DNA from: Streptomycetaceae bacterium MP113-05
GTDB lineage: Bacteria > Actinomycetota > Actinomycetes > Streptomycetales > Streptomycetaceae
Assembly: GCA_000497405.1 (NCBI GenBank)
Contig: KI547038.1
Span: 397,188 to 430,642 of the forward strand
DNA length: 33,455 nt
Reading direction: 5' to 3'
In this document: positions 24,403 to 32,858 of the stretch, piece after piece
Position numbering within the stretch: the first letter of the stretch is position 1
How the letters are laid out: each line of letters opens with the position of its first letter
The notes under the pieces: model-generated
Database searches by the model: none
The model's input: only the letters and a program-made list of their open reading frames with translations
What the model was told of the DNA's origin: nothing
Made by a program: the position numbers and the translations under genes

Positions 24403-25403
24403 TGACTCCTCAGCCGCTGCCCGCCACCGAGGAATGGGTCGCCAAGCCACTCGGCCCGCTGACCCGCCGCTTCACCCATCACGACCGAGTGCAGGACGTC
24501 CTGCCCCTCGACCCCGACAGACCGCTCGCCGTCGTCACCGGCTTCGGCCCGACCAATGCTCCGACCGCCGGCACTCTGTCCGTGATGCTCGGAGTGATCG
24601 AACTGCAGCGGTACCTGGGGGTGCCGATGACCGTCGTCGTCTCGGAGCTCGGCGCCTGGAACTCCCGCAACGTGCGATGGGACCAGCTCGTTGCCGTCCG
24701 CGACCAGATGTTCAGCTTCATGCGGGCAATCGGCCTGGACTCCCAAAGAGGCTCGGCGCCGGTGCAGCTTCGCTCTCACCTCGACACGGGCAATCTCGTG
24801 CGGTGCGGGCGGATCGCTCGGTTCCTCACCCGCCAGGACTTCCTCAACCACCACGAGGATCTGGTCGAGCTCTACCAGGACCACGGGCTGCTTGGCAGCG
24901 AGGTCGGCGTCACGGTAGATGCGCTCTACACGGTCGCCGACATCCTGGGGCCCGCCGAGGCGGGCGCCTCGCGCGTGCTGATGCTCTCGGGCCTGGAGGA
25001 GAGCTACTTCACCGAACTGTCCCGGCTCGTCCTCCAGCGGCAGAAGGAAGCCGGCGAACTCAGCCTCGGCTGGAACGTCGAGCTCGGGGCCCTGTACTTC
25101 CGTGTCCTGGAAGGGCTCGGGGGCTACCCCAAGATGTCGAAGAGCATCCCTGCCTCCGGCATCCACCTCGGCATGGCCGACGACGAGATCGCCGGACGCG
25201 TCCTCGTCCACGACGAAGCCAGCCAGCGGGCCTTGCTCTCCGCGATCGAGCTCAGCAGCGGATGGGCCATGCCCGAAATCGAGCAGGCCAGGGCTGCCTT
25301 CCAGCACAGGCGGCAGAAGCCCGCCGCCTGGGAGCTGGCCAAGCAGCGGTTCACCGAGACGTTCAGCAACTACGCCAGGATCTGGCGCGAGTGCGGGCGA
25401 TGA
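24402..25403 (+). CDS. Tryptophanyl-tRNA synthetase-like protein with altered HIGH motif
   Basis: A 333-residue class I synthetase-like protein. KMSKS is intact (residues 244-248, GYPKMSKSIP). The HIGH-motif region reads PTNAPTAGT (50-58), where true TrpRS has PTGxPHLGN, so the first histidine is replaced by threonine. The TrpRS amino-acid and dimer motif DQ.QH.E is also changed, to LSGLEESYF. It may still form an aminoacyl adenylate, or use the fold for another acyl transfer. A complete TrpRS follows in the same block, so this copy is unlikely to serve translation. The start overlaps the TrpD-like stop (GTGATG; GTG at 24399 or ATG at 24402). The stop overlaps the next ATG. Confidence 0.78.
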   Translation: MTPQPLPATEEWVAKPLGPLTRRFTHHDRVQDVLPLDPDRPLAVVTGFGPTNAPTAGTLSVMLGVIELQRYLGVPMTVVVSELGAWNSRNVRWDQLVAVRDQMFSFMRAIGLDSQRGSAPVQLRSHLDTGNLVRCGRIARFLTRQDFLNHHEDLVELYQDHGLLGSEVGVTVDALYTVADILGPAEAGASRVLMLSGLEESYFTELSRLVLQRQKEAGELSLGWNVELGALYFRVLEGLGGYPKMSKSIPASGIHLGMADDEIAGRVLVHDEASQRALLSAIELSSGWAMPEIEQARAAFQHRRQKPAAWELAKQRFTETFSNYARIWRECGR

Positions 25404-26293
25404 CCACCGGACCGGTGTACGTCGTGCTCGGGGGTACCGGCCGTCTTGGCCGGTACCTTCTGGCGGAACTGCACGCGCAAGGGCGCCGGGCCATCGGTAT
25501 CTCCCGCCAGCCTGGCGCCACGGTCGCGACGAGAGTCGACTGGATCCAGGCAGACCTGGCGGCGACGGAGCAGTGGCCCCGGGCTCAGAAGCAGCTCTTC
25601 CACCTGCTGGCCGGAGAGAAGGAGGTCGTCTTAGCTGATCTACTCCTCGACCGGACCAGCGTCACCTCGATGCGGCGCTCGATCGGTGCTGTTACCGCCT
25701 TCACGCTCCGGGCCCAGCACACGCTGGTCACGAACGGATTCACCGTCCAGGTTCTCGCCGCCAGCACGACCGCGACCCTTGCTCCACGCATGCTGCAGAC
25801 GCCCTACGGCCGAGCCAAGCGCGCACAAGCCCTTCGCTACGCGCGGTTGAGCCGTATCGACCTGGTGCTGCTGCCCCAACTGCTCGATGCCGCAGAATCA
25901 AGCGGCGCCGGCAGCGCCACCTGCACCTACGGGGCCGCTGCCGCATCCTTGACGGCCATCAGCCAGGAGCCCGCCGACCGCTCCCTCTGGGTCGTTCGGG
26001 GCAGCGTTCCGCATTCCTACGCCCAGCGCGGTCTCGCGGGGCTGCCCACCTTTCTCGGTGCCCTCGCGCTCTCTCGCACTGTCAGCCGGAACAACCCCGC
26101 CGCGCATCGCCGGGCAAGCCGTGCAGGGCTCGCGATCCTGCCACCGCATATCCGTGTCCAGGTCGACCACCACGGTGCGCCCGAACGACTCGTCCACGGC
26201 TTCGCCAGGCAGCTGGGCGTCTCTCGAGTCCGGTCCATCAGCGCGGGGGCACCGCACGCTCTACCGGAGGAACATGATGAAAAGCGCACCTGA
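25400..26293 (+). CDS. NAD(P)-dependent short-chain dehydrogenase/epimerase-like protein
   Basis: A 297-residue protein with an N-terminal Rossmann motif VVLGGTGRLGRYLLAEL (8-24), an acidic strand VDWIQADLA, and a YxxxK catalytic pair (Y136, K140 in TPYGRAKRAQ) as in extended short-chain dehydrogenases. The C-terminal ~100 residues are less typical and may hold the substrate. The ATG at 25400 overlaps the TrpRS-like stop. Its end overlaps the start of the FAD oxidoreductase gene by 17 bases. The longer open frame upstream of 25400 is a shadow of the TrpRS-like gene. Confidence 0.75.
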   Translation: MTTGPVYVVLGGTGRLGRYLLAELHAQGRRAIGISRQPGATVATRVDWIQADLAATEQWPRAQKQLFHLLAGEKEVVLADLLLDRTSVTSMRRSIGAVTAFTLRAQHTLVTNGFTVQVLAASTTATLAPRMLQTPYGRAKRAQALRYARLSRIDLVLLPQLLDAAESSGAGSATCTYGAAAASLTAISQEPADRSLWVVRGSVPHSYAQRGLAGLPTFLGALALSRTVSRNNPAAHRRASRAGLAILPPHIRVQVDHHGAPERLVHGFARQLGVSRVRSISAGAPHALPEEHDEKRT

Positions 26294-27320
26294 CACCGTC
26301 GTGCTCGGCACCGGCTTCGCCGGCCTCACCGCCGCTGTGAGACTGGCCGAGGAGGGCCACCGCGTCCGCTGCCACGGCGACCGCGCCGCTGGAGCGTCCC
26401 TGGAGAACTTCGGCCAGCTTCACTCGGGAGCCGTCTACGCCCCTGTGCTCCCCGAGGTCGCCGCTGCCTGCTGGCAGCACAGGTCCCGATGGTTCTCCCT
26501 GCTCGGCAGCGACATTCAATGCACGCCGGGCGTGGCACTCTTCTCCTCCGACAACGAGGTCGAGCGGTACACGCACGCATGGTGGAACCTCGGGATCCCC
26601 GCGAAGCCACTGTCCGCTTCCGAGCTGGACGAGTACAAGACCAAACCGTCCCTCGACGCCGCAAGGGCCTTCGCCCTGCCCGACATCTCCGTGGACGTGG
26701 CCGCCTTGCACGCCAAGACCGTCGCGCACGCAGCCGTCCACGGAGTCGACTTCGCCCCACCAGAGTCGTGCGCACCGGTGTTCTCCGGCGCCGAGGTACT
26801 CCTGTGGAGCGCTGACGCGGGGTACTACCGGCCCCGCACCCTGGTCCTGGCCGCCGGCCACCGTACAGTCCACCTGCTCAACGTGCTCGGCATCCAGCAC
26901 CCGCTGACCATCGAGAACCTGCCGTACGGCGTGCTGGAAGGTCCGCTACCGCAACTCCCGCTCACCTACTGGCTCGATGGGGACATGCTCGCCATCAGCC
27001 CGCAGGGCGATGGCGTCAGGGCGGCGCTTCCCGGCAGGCCGAGCAGTCCCACTGATGCCGCGAGGGAGCGCTACCGGCTCGCGGTGGCGCTCTCGCGTCG
27101 CTGGCCGGAGGTCCCCGCGGAGAGACTGCGGCTCAAGTGGGGCCACGCCGCAGAACCGTCGGGTGCCCAGCCCGACCCGTCAGCGGTCGTGGTCGACCTC
27201 AGCAGCCCACCGTCGGGCTGGGGGCGGGTGGCCAACCTGATCGTCTGCCTGCCGGGCAAGTGGACCACCGCCTGGCACGCAGCCGACCAGGTTGCTCAAG
27301 CGGTTGAGGCAAGGTACTGA
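26277..27320 (+). CDS. FAD-dependent amine/hydroxy-acid oxidoreductase (DAO fold)
   Basis: A 347-residue flavoprotein. The FAD-binding motif is VVLGTGFAGLTAAVRLAEEG near the N-terminus, followed by ENFGQLHSGAVYAPVLPEVA, a pattern of the DAO superfamily in which the arginine/histidine region contacts FAD. A C-terminal strand LIVCLPGKWTTAWHAADQVA resembles the second FAD contact. It probably oxidises an amine or alpha-hydroxy/amino acid. Two ATGs are adjacent; I prefer 26277 since GGAGG ends 6 bases before it, against 3 for ATG at 26274. It is the last gene of the operon. It ends in a hairpin shared with the convergent trpS. Confidence 0.78.
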   Translation: MKSAPDTVVLGTGFAGLTAAVRLAEEGHRVRCHGDRAAGASLENFGQLHSGAVYAPVLPEVAAACWQHRSRWFSLLGSDIQCTPGVALFSSDNEVERYTHAWWNLGIPAKPLSASELDEYKTKPSLDAARAFALPDISVDVAALHAKTVAHAAVHGVDFAPPESCAPVFSGAEVLLWSADAGYYRPRTLVLAAGHRTVHLLNVLGIQHPLTIENLPYGVLEGPLPQLPLTYWLDGDMLAISPQGDGVRAALPGRPSSPTDAARERYRLAVALSRRWPEVPAERLRLKWGHAAEPSGAQPDPSAVVVDLSSPPSGWGRVANLIVCLPGKWTTAWHAADQVAQAVEARY

Positions 27321-27336
27321 TGAGCCCCTTGCCTCA
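27305..27336. terminator. Bidirectional hairpin between converging genes
   Basis: A perfect 10-bp stem (TGAGGCAAGG with CCTTGCCTCA) around a 12-base loop. It spans the stop codon of the FAD oxidoreductase (27318-27320) and includes the trpS stop (27334-27336), so it probably ends both transcripts. There is no T-run. Confidence 0.55.
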
Positions 27337-28353
27337 GCCGATTCCGATCGCCTTGCGCACCTGCTCCAGTACAGGCTGAGCTCGCCGCCGCGCCTTGGCG
27401 GCACCGAGGGCCAGCAGTTCTTCCAGCTCGCTGCCCGGCTGCATCAGTGCGTCGTAGCGCTCGCGCATCGGGCTCAGCTGCTCGCTCAGGACGGCGTGGA
27501 GGGTGTTCTTCAGGTCGCCCCAGCCCATGCCGCCAGCCTCCAGCCGAGCGCGGACGTCAGCCAGAGTCGCGGGATCGGCGAAGTGGCTGAGCAGCTGGAA
27601 GACGGCGGAGCTATCGGGGTCCTTCGGTGCCTCCACCGGGGTGCTGTCCGTAGGAATGCGACGGACGGTCTTCCGTAGCTCCGCCTCGGGGGCGAACAGC
27701 TGGATGGTGTTGTTGTAGGACTTGCTCATCTTCCGCCCGTCTGTGCCGGGCAGCGTTCGTCCGGTGTCCTGGGTCGGTACAACCGCCTTGGGGACCTTCA
27801 GCTGGAAGCTGTCGCCGTAGACGGCGTTGAACGCCCCGGCGATATCTGCTGCGTACTCGACGTGCTGCAACTGGTCCTTGCCGACCGGTACGAGGTCGGC
27901 TTCCATGATCAGGATGTCCACGGCCATCAGCACGGGGTAGTTGAACAGGCCCATGTTGATCCCGGCGTCGAGCTCTTCCACAGCCGATTCACGGTTCCGG
28001 TCCCGCGCGGCCTTATAGGCGTGGGCGCGGTTCATCAGCCCCTTGGCGGTGAAGCACGAGAGGATCCAGTGGAGCTCGAAGATCTCCGGCACGTCGGACT
28101 GGCGGTAGAAGATCGTGCGCTCGGGGTCGAGCCCCGCCGCCAGCCAGGTGGCTGCCACTGATCGGGTCCATCGCCCGAGCAACGCCGGGTCCCGCACCGA
28201 CGTCAGCGCGTGGTAGTCGGCGATGAAGTAGATCGACTCGGCCCCACCAGCCAGCTCCAAGGCCGGCTTGATCGCACCGATGAAGTTGCCCAGGTGCGGT
28301 TCCCCCGTCGGCTTGATGCCGGTGAGCGACACCTTCGAATCAGCAGTCACCAT
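27334..28353 (-). CDS. trpS: Tryptophanyl-tRNA synthetase (complete, likely auxiliary copy)
   Basis: A 339-residue protein of normal TrpRS length with both class I signatures: PTGEPHLGN (HIGH-type, 15-23) and DGRKMSKSYNN (KMSKS, 208-212). It also has GKDQLQHVEYA and FELHWILSCF, standard for bacterial TrpRS. It charges tRNA-Trp. Streptomycetes are known to carry auxiliary TrpRS copies that resist indolmycin-type inhibitors; being inside an accessory island next to a TrpRS-like gene, this one may be such a copy or a self-resistance gene. That is inference; the residues that decide resistance cannot be judged here. ATG at 28353 is preferred over TTG at 28359; no strong ribosome site is seen. Confidence 0.9.
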   Translation of the reverse strand: MVTADSKVSLTGIKPTGEPHLGNFIGAIKPALELAGGAESIYFIADYHALTSVRDPALLGRWTRSVAATWLAAGLDPERTIFYRQSDVPEIFELHWILSCFTAKGLMNRAHAYKAARDRNRESAVEELDAGINMGLFNYPVLMAVDILIMEADLVPVGKDQLQHVEYAADIAGAFNAVYGDSFQLKVPKAVVPTQDTGRTLPGTDGRKMSKSYNNTIQLFAPEAELRKTVRRIPTDSTPVEAPKDPDSSAVFQLLSHFADPATLADVRARLEAGGMGWGDLKNTLHAVLSEQLSPMRERYDALMQPGSELEELLALGAAKARRRAQPVLEQVRKAIGIG

Positions 28354-28431
28354 GAACAAAGCCTATCGGTGCGAGCAGACTGCGACCGTGATTACCGGCC
28401 TCCCCGATGTCCGCGTCCGCTCCGCCAGTCC

Positions 28432-28467
28432 TGGCGGGCGGCCGGGGCGATCCCCGGCCGCCCGCCA
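28432..28467 (-). terminator. Strong GC hairpin upstream of trpS
   Basis: A perfect stem of 15-16 bp (GGCGGGCGGCCGGGG with CCCCGGCCGCCCGCC, loop CGAT). It is 32 bases after the stop of the gene remnant at 28499-28706 and 79 bases before trpS. It most likely ends the upstream transcript. Auxiliary trpS genes in Streptomyces can be controlled by attenuation, so a leader role is possible, but I found no convincing Trp-rich leader peptide. Confidence 0.6.
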
Positions 28468-28498
28468 CTTCCTCACACCGTCGCCGGGCGCGGGTTCG

Positions 28499-28706
28499 TC
28501 AGAACATGTAGGGGGTGAAGGGCCGGACTGGTTCCATGAGGCGGCCGAGAAGCCGGTCGAACTCGGCCCGGGCTTCGTCGTTCATGAGCTGGTGGGCGTT
28601 GCCGAGGTTCTTGTCGGTGAGCTGGTCCATGTAGGGAGCGAGGAAGCGCTGCATGGCTTCCTCGGATACGTCCAGGGTGCGCCGGTACTCGCGGTAGCGA
28701 GCGAAC
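28499..28706 (-). pseudogene. C-terminal remnant of an unidentified gene
   Basis: A 68-residue open segment from the IS3-family end to a TGA at 28499-28501. It contains YREYRRTLDVSEEAMQRFLA, MNDEARAEFDRLLGRLMEP and ends VRPFTPYMF. It is strongly helical and charged with good codon bias, so it was coding, but I do not recognise the family. The 5' part was lost at the IS boundary. Since that IS has no target duplication, the remnant need not belong to the AAA gene on the other side. Confidence 0.5.
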
Positions 28707-28736
28707 TGTCAAGTACCGGGTTTGATGGAGAGTCGG

Positions 28737-29971
<1,235 letters not shown>

Positions 29972-30022
29972 GACGGCATCCTTCCGGGTCTTCGATGTCT
30001 CCATCAAACCCGGGGCGGTTCA

Positions 30023-30682
30023 GTCCTCATCCGCCAGGACACCGTCATCGACCATCGCCCGGGCGAACGCGTTGGTGGCCTCGTTCAGCGTTAGCCCCAG
30101 GGCGGCCTTGGCCAGCCGCTCACGCCCGACCGAGTCCACCTCGATCCGGATCCGCCCTTCGCTGTTGGACACGATCATCCCGTCCAGGACGGCACGGATC
30201 TCCTCCTCAGCCGGCAGTGGGAAGTCGACCAGAGTGACGTCCTTCTCCAGCTCGCCCGGGATGCGCAGCAGCGGAGCGATCAAGATGAGCACCCGGCCGA
30301 TGGCCCCGGCTTGGAGGGCAGTCACGACATCGCGGAGCAAGCGGACCAAATGCGGATCGGCCGGCCGCCGATCGTCACCGAGATACGCATGGAGATCGAG
30401 CATGACGAAAACCCCGGCGGACTCCTGGCGCATCACCCACTCGACGGCCTGGCGGGGGTCGGTGGTCTTCGGCACCGCCGCCCCCTGCGGCCCGACGAAA
30501 CCGCGCGTCGCGCTCCAGACGTACACCGGCCGCACCGTTCGCATCAGGCTCTGGTCCGACGCGACACTGACGATCTCGGCGAGAACCCGCGCCTCCTCGT
30601 ACGATTCGACATAGAGCACCGGGAAGCGCGCACGAAGCAGCAGCGCAAGATTGTCACGAAAGGTTTTCGCCCCAGCAGCCAT
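30023..30682 (-). pseudogene. Ycf46-like AAA ATPase, N-terminal domain only
   Basis: The ~219 residues from a clear ATG at 30682 (MAAGAKTFRDNLALLLRAR, then FPVLYVESYEEARVLAEI) match the N-terminal degenerate P-loop domain of Ycf46/SpoVK-type AAA proteins. VFVMLDLHAYLGDD and RVLILIAPLLRIPGELEKDV are further family strands. The AAA core with Walker A/B that should follow is gone: the frame enters the IS3-family element and stops at once. It is therefore very likely non-functional. The role of intact relatives is poorly known. Confidence 0.72.
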
Positions 30683-30829
30683 AGGCGATCACCACACTGA
30701 TCAATAGGGATTCCCTCTCCACTATTATCACCTGATATTCAGGCATGCACCCTTTCGAGTAGCACTCCGGTCGTCACGGACGCAGCCGCCGGCAACGGTG
30801 CCGCGCCTCCTCCGAGCACTGCCTCGCCA
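30683..30829. promoter_or_regulatory. AT-rich leader of the AAA gene
   Basis: Upstream of the AAA gene (minus strand) is an AT-rich stretch unusual for the window, with a short dyad CCTGA-TAT-TCAGG at 30731-30743 and the patch CACTATTATCACC. It could hold the promoter and an operator, but no protein can be named. No gene is seen here. Confidence 0.35.
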
Positions 30830-30873
30830 CGAAGGCGTAGGCCGACGGCAAGCGGAAGGAGCCCAAGAAGTAG
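30830..30873 (+). pseudogene. Integrase C-terminal tail remnant
   Basis: In the frame ending at the TAG 30871-30873 it reads K-A-stop-A-D-G-K-R-K-E-P-K-K, collinear with the lysine-rich tail of the integrase at 2742-3986 (KTQAEGKKKGKRKKSKK) except for a 9-base deletion and a CAG-to-TAG nonsense change. The following ~120 bases, hairpin and att site are also collinear with 3987-4145. This is the vestige of the island's own integrase. Confidence 0.7.
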
Positions 30874-30882
30874 GGTCCGCGA

Positions 30883-30919
30883 CCCGTCCGCTCACGCATC
30901 GCTCACGCAAGCAACCTCG
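30883..30919 (+). repeat. Possible integrase arm site near the tRNA
   Basis: CCGTCCGCTCACGCA, then a second CGCTCACGCA and AGCAACCTCG. It matches 3996-4021 (single unit) and 4255-4280 (double unit). It is about 80-115 bases from the att core. Confidence 0.4.
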
Positions 30920-30962
30920 CGGCACCTCGGCCGTGCGACGCGCCATGCCCAGGGGAACAGAA

Positions 30963-30995
30963 AACCCCAGGTCAGACGCTGTCTGTCCTGGGGTT
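30963..30995. terminator. Hairpin terminator after tRNA-Thr
   Basis: A 15-bp stem with one mismatch (AACCCCAGGTCAGAC with GTCTGTCCTGGGGTT, 3-base loop), directly downstream of the tRNA 3' end on the minus strand. It is homologous to the hairpin at 4065-4097. Confidence 0.7.
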
Positions 30996-30998
30996 CAT

Positions 30999-31043
30999 CG
31001 GAGCCGCCTAGGGGAGTCGAACCCCTGACCTACGCATTACGAG
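30999..31043 (-). repeat. att site within tRNA-Thr (island right end)
   Basis: 45 bases identical to 4101-4145; they cover the tRNA from the anticodon loop to just past its 3' end. Identity stops sharply at 31044, in the 5' side of the anticodon stem, which places the crossover at or 3' of the anticodon loop. Confidence 0.85.
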
Positions 31044-31075
31044 TGCGTTGCTCTGGCCGACTGAGCTAAGGCGGC
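31002..31075 (-). tRNA. tRNA-Thr (anticodon CGT)
   Basis: A complete 74-base cloverleaf on the minus strand: acceptor GCCGCCT with AGGCGGC, D-arm stem GCTC/GAGC, anticodon stem ACGCA/TGCGT with loop CTCGTAA (CGT, reads ACG threonine codons) and T-arm AGGGG-TTCGACT-CCCCT. No CCA is encoded. It is the integration target for the elements to its left; its 3' half was supplied by the incoming element and still pairs perfectly, so the tRNA remains functional. Confidence 0.95.
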
Positions 31076-31141
31076 GTGTGCTCGGGGCCATGGTGGCGCG
31101 AGCAGCGGGATGAAGTCTACAGGGTTTGCCGGAGTGCCCCG

Positions 31142-31164
31142 GACCGGGGCGGGACGCCCCGGTC
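31142..31164 (-). terminator. Hairpin after the peptidase gene
   Basis: A perfect 10-bp stem (GACCGGGGCG with CGCCCCGGTC, loop GGA) 15 bases after the peptidase stop on the minus strand; a probable transcription terminator separating it from the tRNA gene. Confidence 0.6.
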
Positions 31165-31178
31165 GGGAGGGGCGGGGG

Positions 31179-32774
31179 CTAGGAACAGCGCTTGCCCTCC
31201 GGCGGCATGTCTCCCTTCAGGAAGTAGTCGGTGATGGCGTCGTCGATGCACGTGCTGCCCTGCATGAAGGCGGTGTGACCGTCGCCGACGTACGTCAGCA
31301 GGTCGGCCGATTTCAGCTGCCCGGCGAGGCCCTGGGCCCAGGCGTACGGGGTGGCCGGGTCGCGGGTGGTGCCGACGACGATCATGGGAGCCGCACCCTT
31401 CGCGGGAATGCTGTACGGCTTCCCGGTGGCCTCGACCGGCCAGTAGGTGCAGTTCAGCGACGCCCAGGCGAACGTGCGGCCGAAGGTCGGGGAGACCTTG
31501 TCGAAGGAGGCGAAGGCGTCCTCGACCTCGTCCGGGCCGGAGAAGGCGGGCGGCAGGTCGAGGCAGTTCACGGCCGGGTTGGCGAACATGATGTTGCCGT
31601 AGGAGCCGTCGGGCCCGCGCTCGTAGTACGCGTCGGCGAGGGAGAGGAGGCCGGCGCCGTCACCGTCCATGGCGTCGGCGAGGGCGGCCCGCAGACTCGG
31701 CCAGTAGGCCTGCGTGTACATGGCCTGGAGCACACCCGTGGTGGCCAGCGACTCGGTCAGGGTGCGGGACTCGCCGGTTTCCAGGGGCTTCTCGTCCGTC
31801 TTCGAGAAGAGTGCGCCGAGCTTCTTCCCCGCCTGTTCGAACGAGCCGTTGCCCAGGGGGCAGTCGCGCCGCTCCACACAGTCCGCGACGAAGGCCCGGA
31901 AGGCGGTGGCGAAACCGCCTGTCTGCTCACGGTTGATCTCGACGGCCTCCAGCGAGGGATCCATCGCACCGTCCAGCACGAGCCGCGACGTGCGGTACGG
32001 GAACAGGCCCGCGTAGGTGGCGCCGAGGTAGGTGCCGTAGGAGGCGCCGTAGTAGGAGAGCTTGTCGTCGCCCAGGGCCGCGCGCAGCACGTCGGTGTCA
32101 CGGGCCACGTCACGGGTGGAGACGTGCGCGAGGAGACCGCCGCTGCGCTGCTCGCAGCCCTCGGCGAAGTTCTCGTAGGCGGTGACGAGTGCGTCGACCT
32201 CGCCCTGGTCGTCGGGCGTCTGATCGGTGCGGGTGTAGGAGTCCATCTCACGGTCGGAGAGGCACTCGACGGGTTCGCTGCGGCCGACGCCGCGCGGGTC
32301 CATGCCGACGATGTCGTACTTCTCACGCAGGTCGGCGGGGAAGCCGACGGCGGCGGCCTGCTGGAGGTAGTCGACGGCCGATCCGCCGGGACCACCCGGA
32401 TTGACCATGAGGGAGCCGATCGGGTCGCCCTCACCCGTGGCCTTCCTGCGGGAGACGGCCAGTTGCAGTTCGGCGTCCGCGGAGGGTTTCCGGTAGTCCA
32501 GAGGGACCGTGAGGTGGGTGCACTCGAAGCCGACGACCCCGCACTCGCCCCACTTCAGGTCCTGCTCGTAGTACGTCTGCAGGCCGACGGGGATCTTCTT
32601 CGGCAGCGCCCGCAGCGGGGCGGCGTCGCCCCCGGGCGGGCGGGTGCTGGTGGGGAGCGGCTTCTTACTCTCGGACTTGTCCGAGTCGCCGCCACCGGAG
32701 GAGCAGCCGGACACCAGCAGCGCGGCACCGACCACGACGGCTGCGGAGGAACGGAGCACACGCCTGGTGTCCAT
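31179..32774 (-). CDS. Secreted lipoprotein alpha/beta-hydrolase, tripeptidyl aminopeptidase type
   Basis: A 531-residue protein resembling Streptomyces SlpD/SlpE and Tap peptidases. It starts with a basic-hydrophobic signal and a lipobox (LLVSGC, Cys24), then a Ser/Gly-rich linker, so it should be a membrane-anchored extracellular enzyme. The fold begins near SLMVNPGGPGGSAVDYL (oxyanion region) and YDIVGMDPRGVGRSEPVEC. The nucleophile serine is in YYGASYGTYLG, the acid in VVGTTRDPATP and the histidine in VGDGHTAFMQ. The C-terminal TAP-like segment is present. It probably removes short peptides from protein N-termini. It is chromosomal, outside the island, and appears intact. Confidence 0.9.
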   Translation of the reverse strand: MDTRRVLRSSAAVVVGAALLVSGCSSGGGDSDKSESKKPLPTSTRPPGGDAAPLRALPKKIPVGLQTYYEQDLKWGECGVVGFECTHLTVPLDYRKPSADAELQLAVSRRKATGEGDPIGSLMVNPGGPGGSAVDYLQQAAAVGFPADLREKYDIVGMDPRGVGRSEPVECLSDREMDSYTRTDQTPDDQGEVDALVTAYENFAEGCEQRSGGLLAHVSTRDVARDTDVLRAALGDDKLSYYGASYGTYLGATYAGLFPYRTSRLVLDGAMDPSLEAVEINREQTGGFATAFRAFVADCVERRDCPLGNGSFEQAGKKLGALFSKTDEKPLETGESRTLTESLATTGVLQAMYTQAYWPSLRAALADAMDGDGAGLLSLADAYYERGPDGSYGNIMFANPAVNCLDLPPAFSGPDEVEDAFASFDKVSPTFGRTFAWASLNCTYWPVEATGKPYSIPAKGAAPMIVVGTTRDPATPYAWAQGLAGQLKSADLLTYVGDGHTAFMQGSTCIDDAITDYFLKGDMPPEGKRCS

Positions 32775-32858
32775 GTAGTGCTTCTCCTTGGCTAGCGGCA
32801 GGCCACGGGGACCGCAGCGGATACGGAGCCGATCTTCGGAGCGTATCCGGACGAGTGG

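Noticed and set aside
24230-25399. Long upstream extension of the SDR-like frame
   Set aside because: Arg/Pro-rich shadow of the TrpRS-like gene; real start overlaps the TrpRS-like stop at 25400.
20052-28353. Known NRPS/PKS or RiPP cluster
   Set aside because: No carrier, condensation, ketosynthase or precursor-peptide genes seen in the block.
28432-28467. T-box or classical Trp attenuator
   Set aside because: No T-box motif, no Trp-rich leader peptide and no U-run; kept only as a hairpin.
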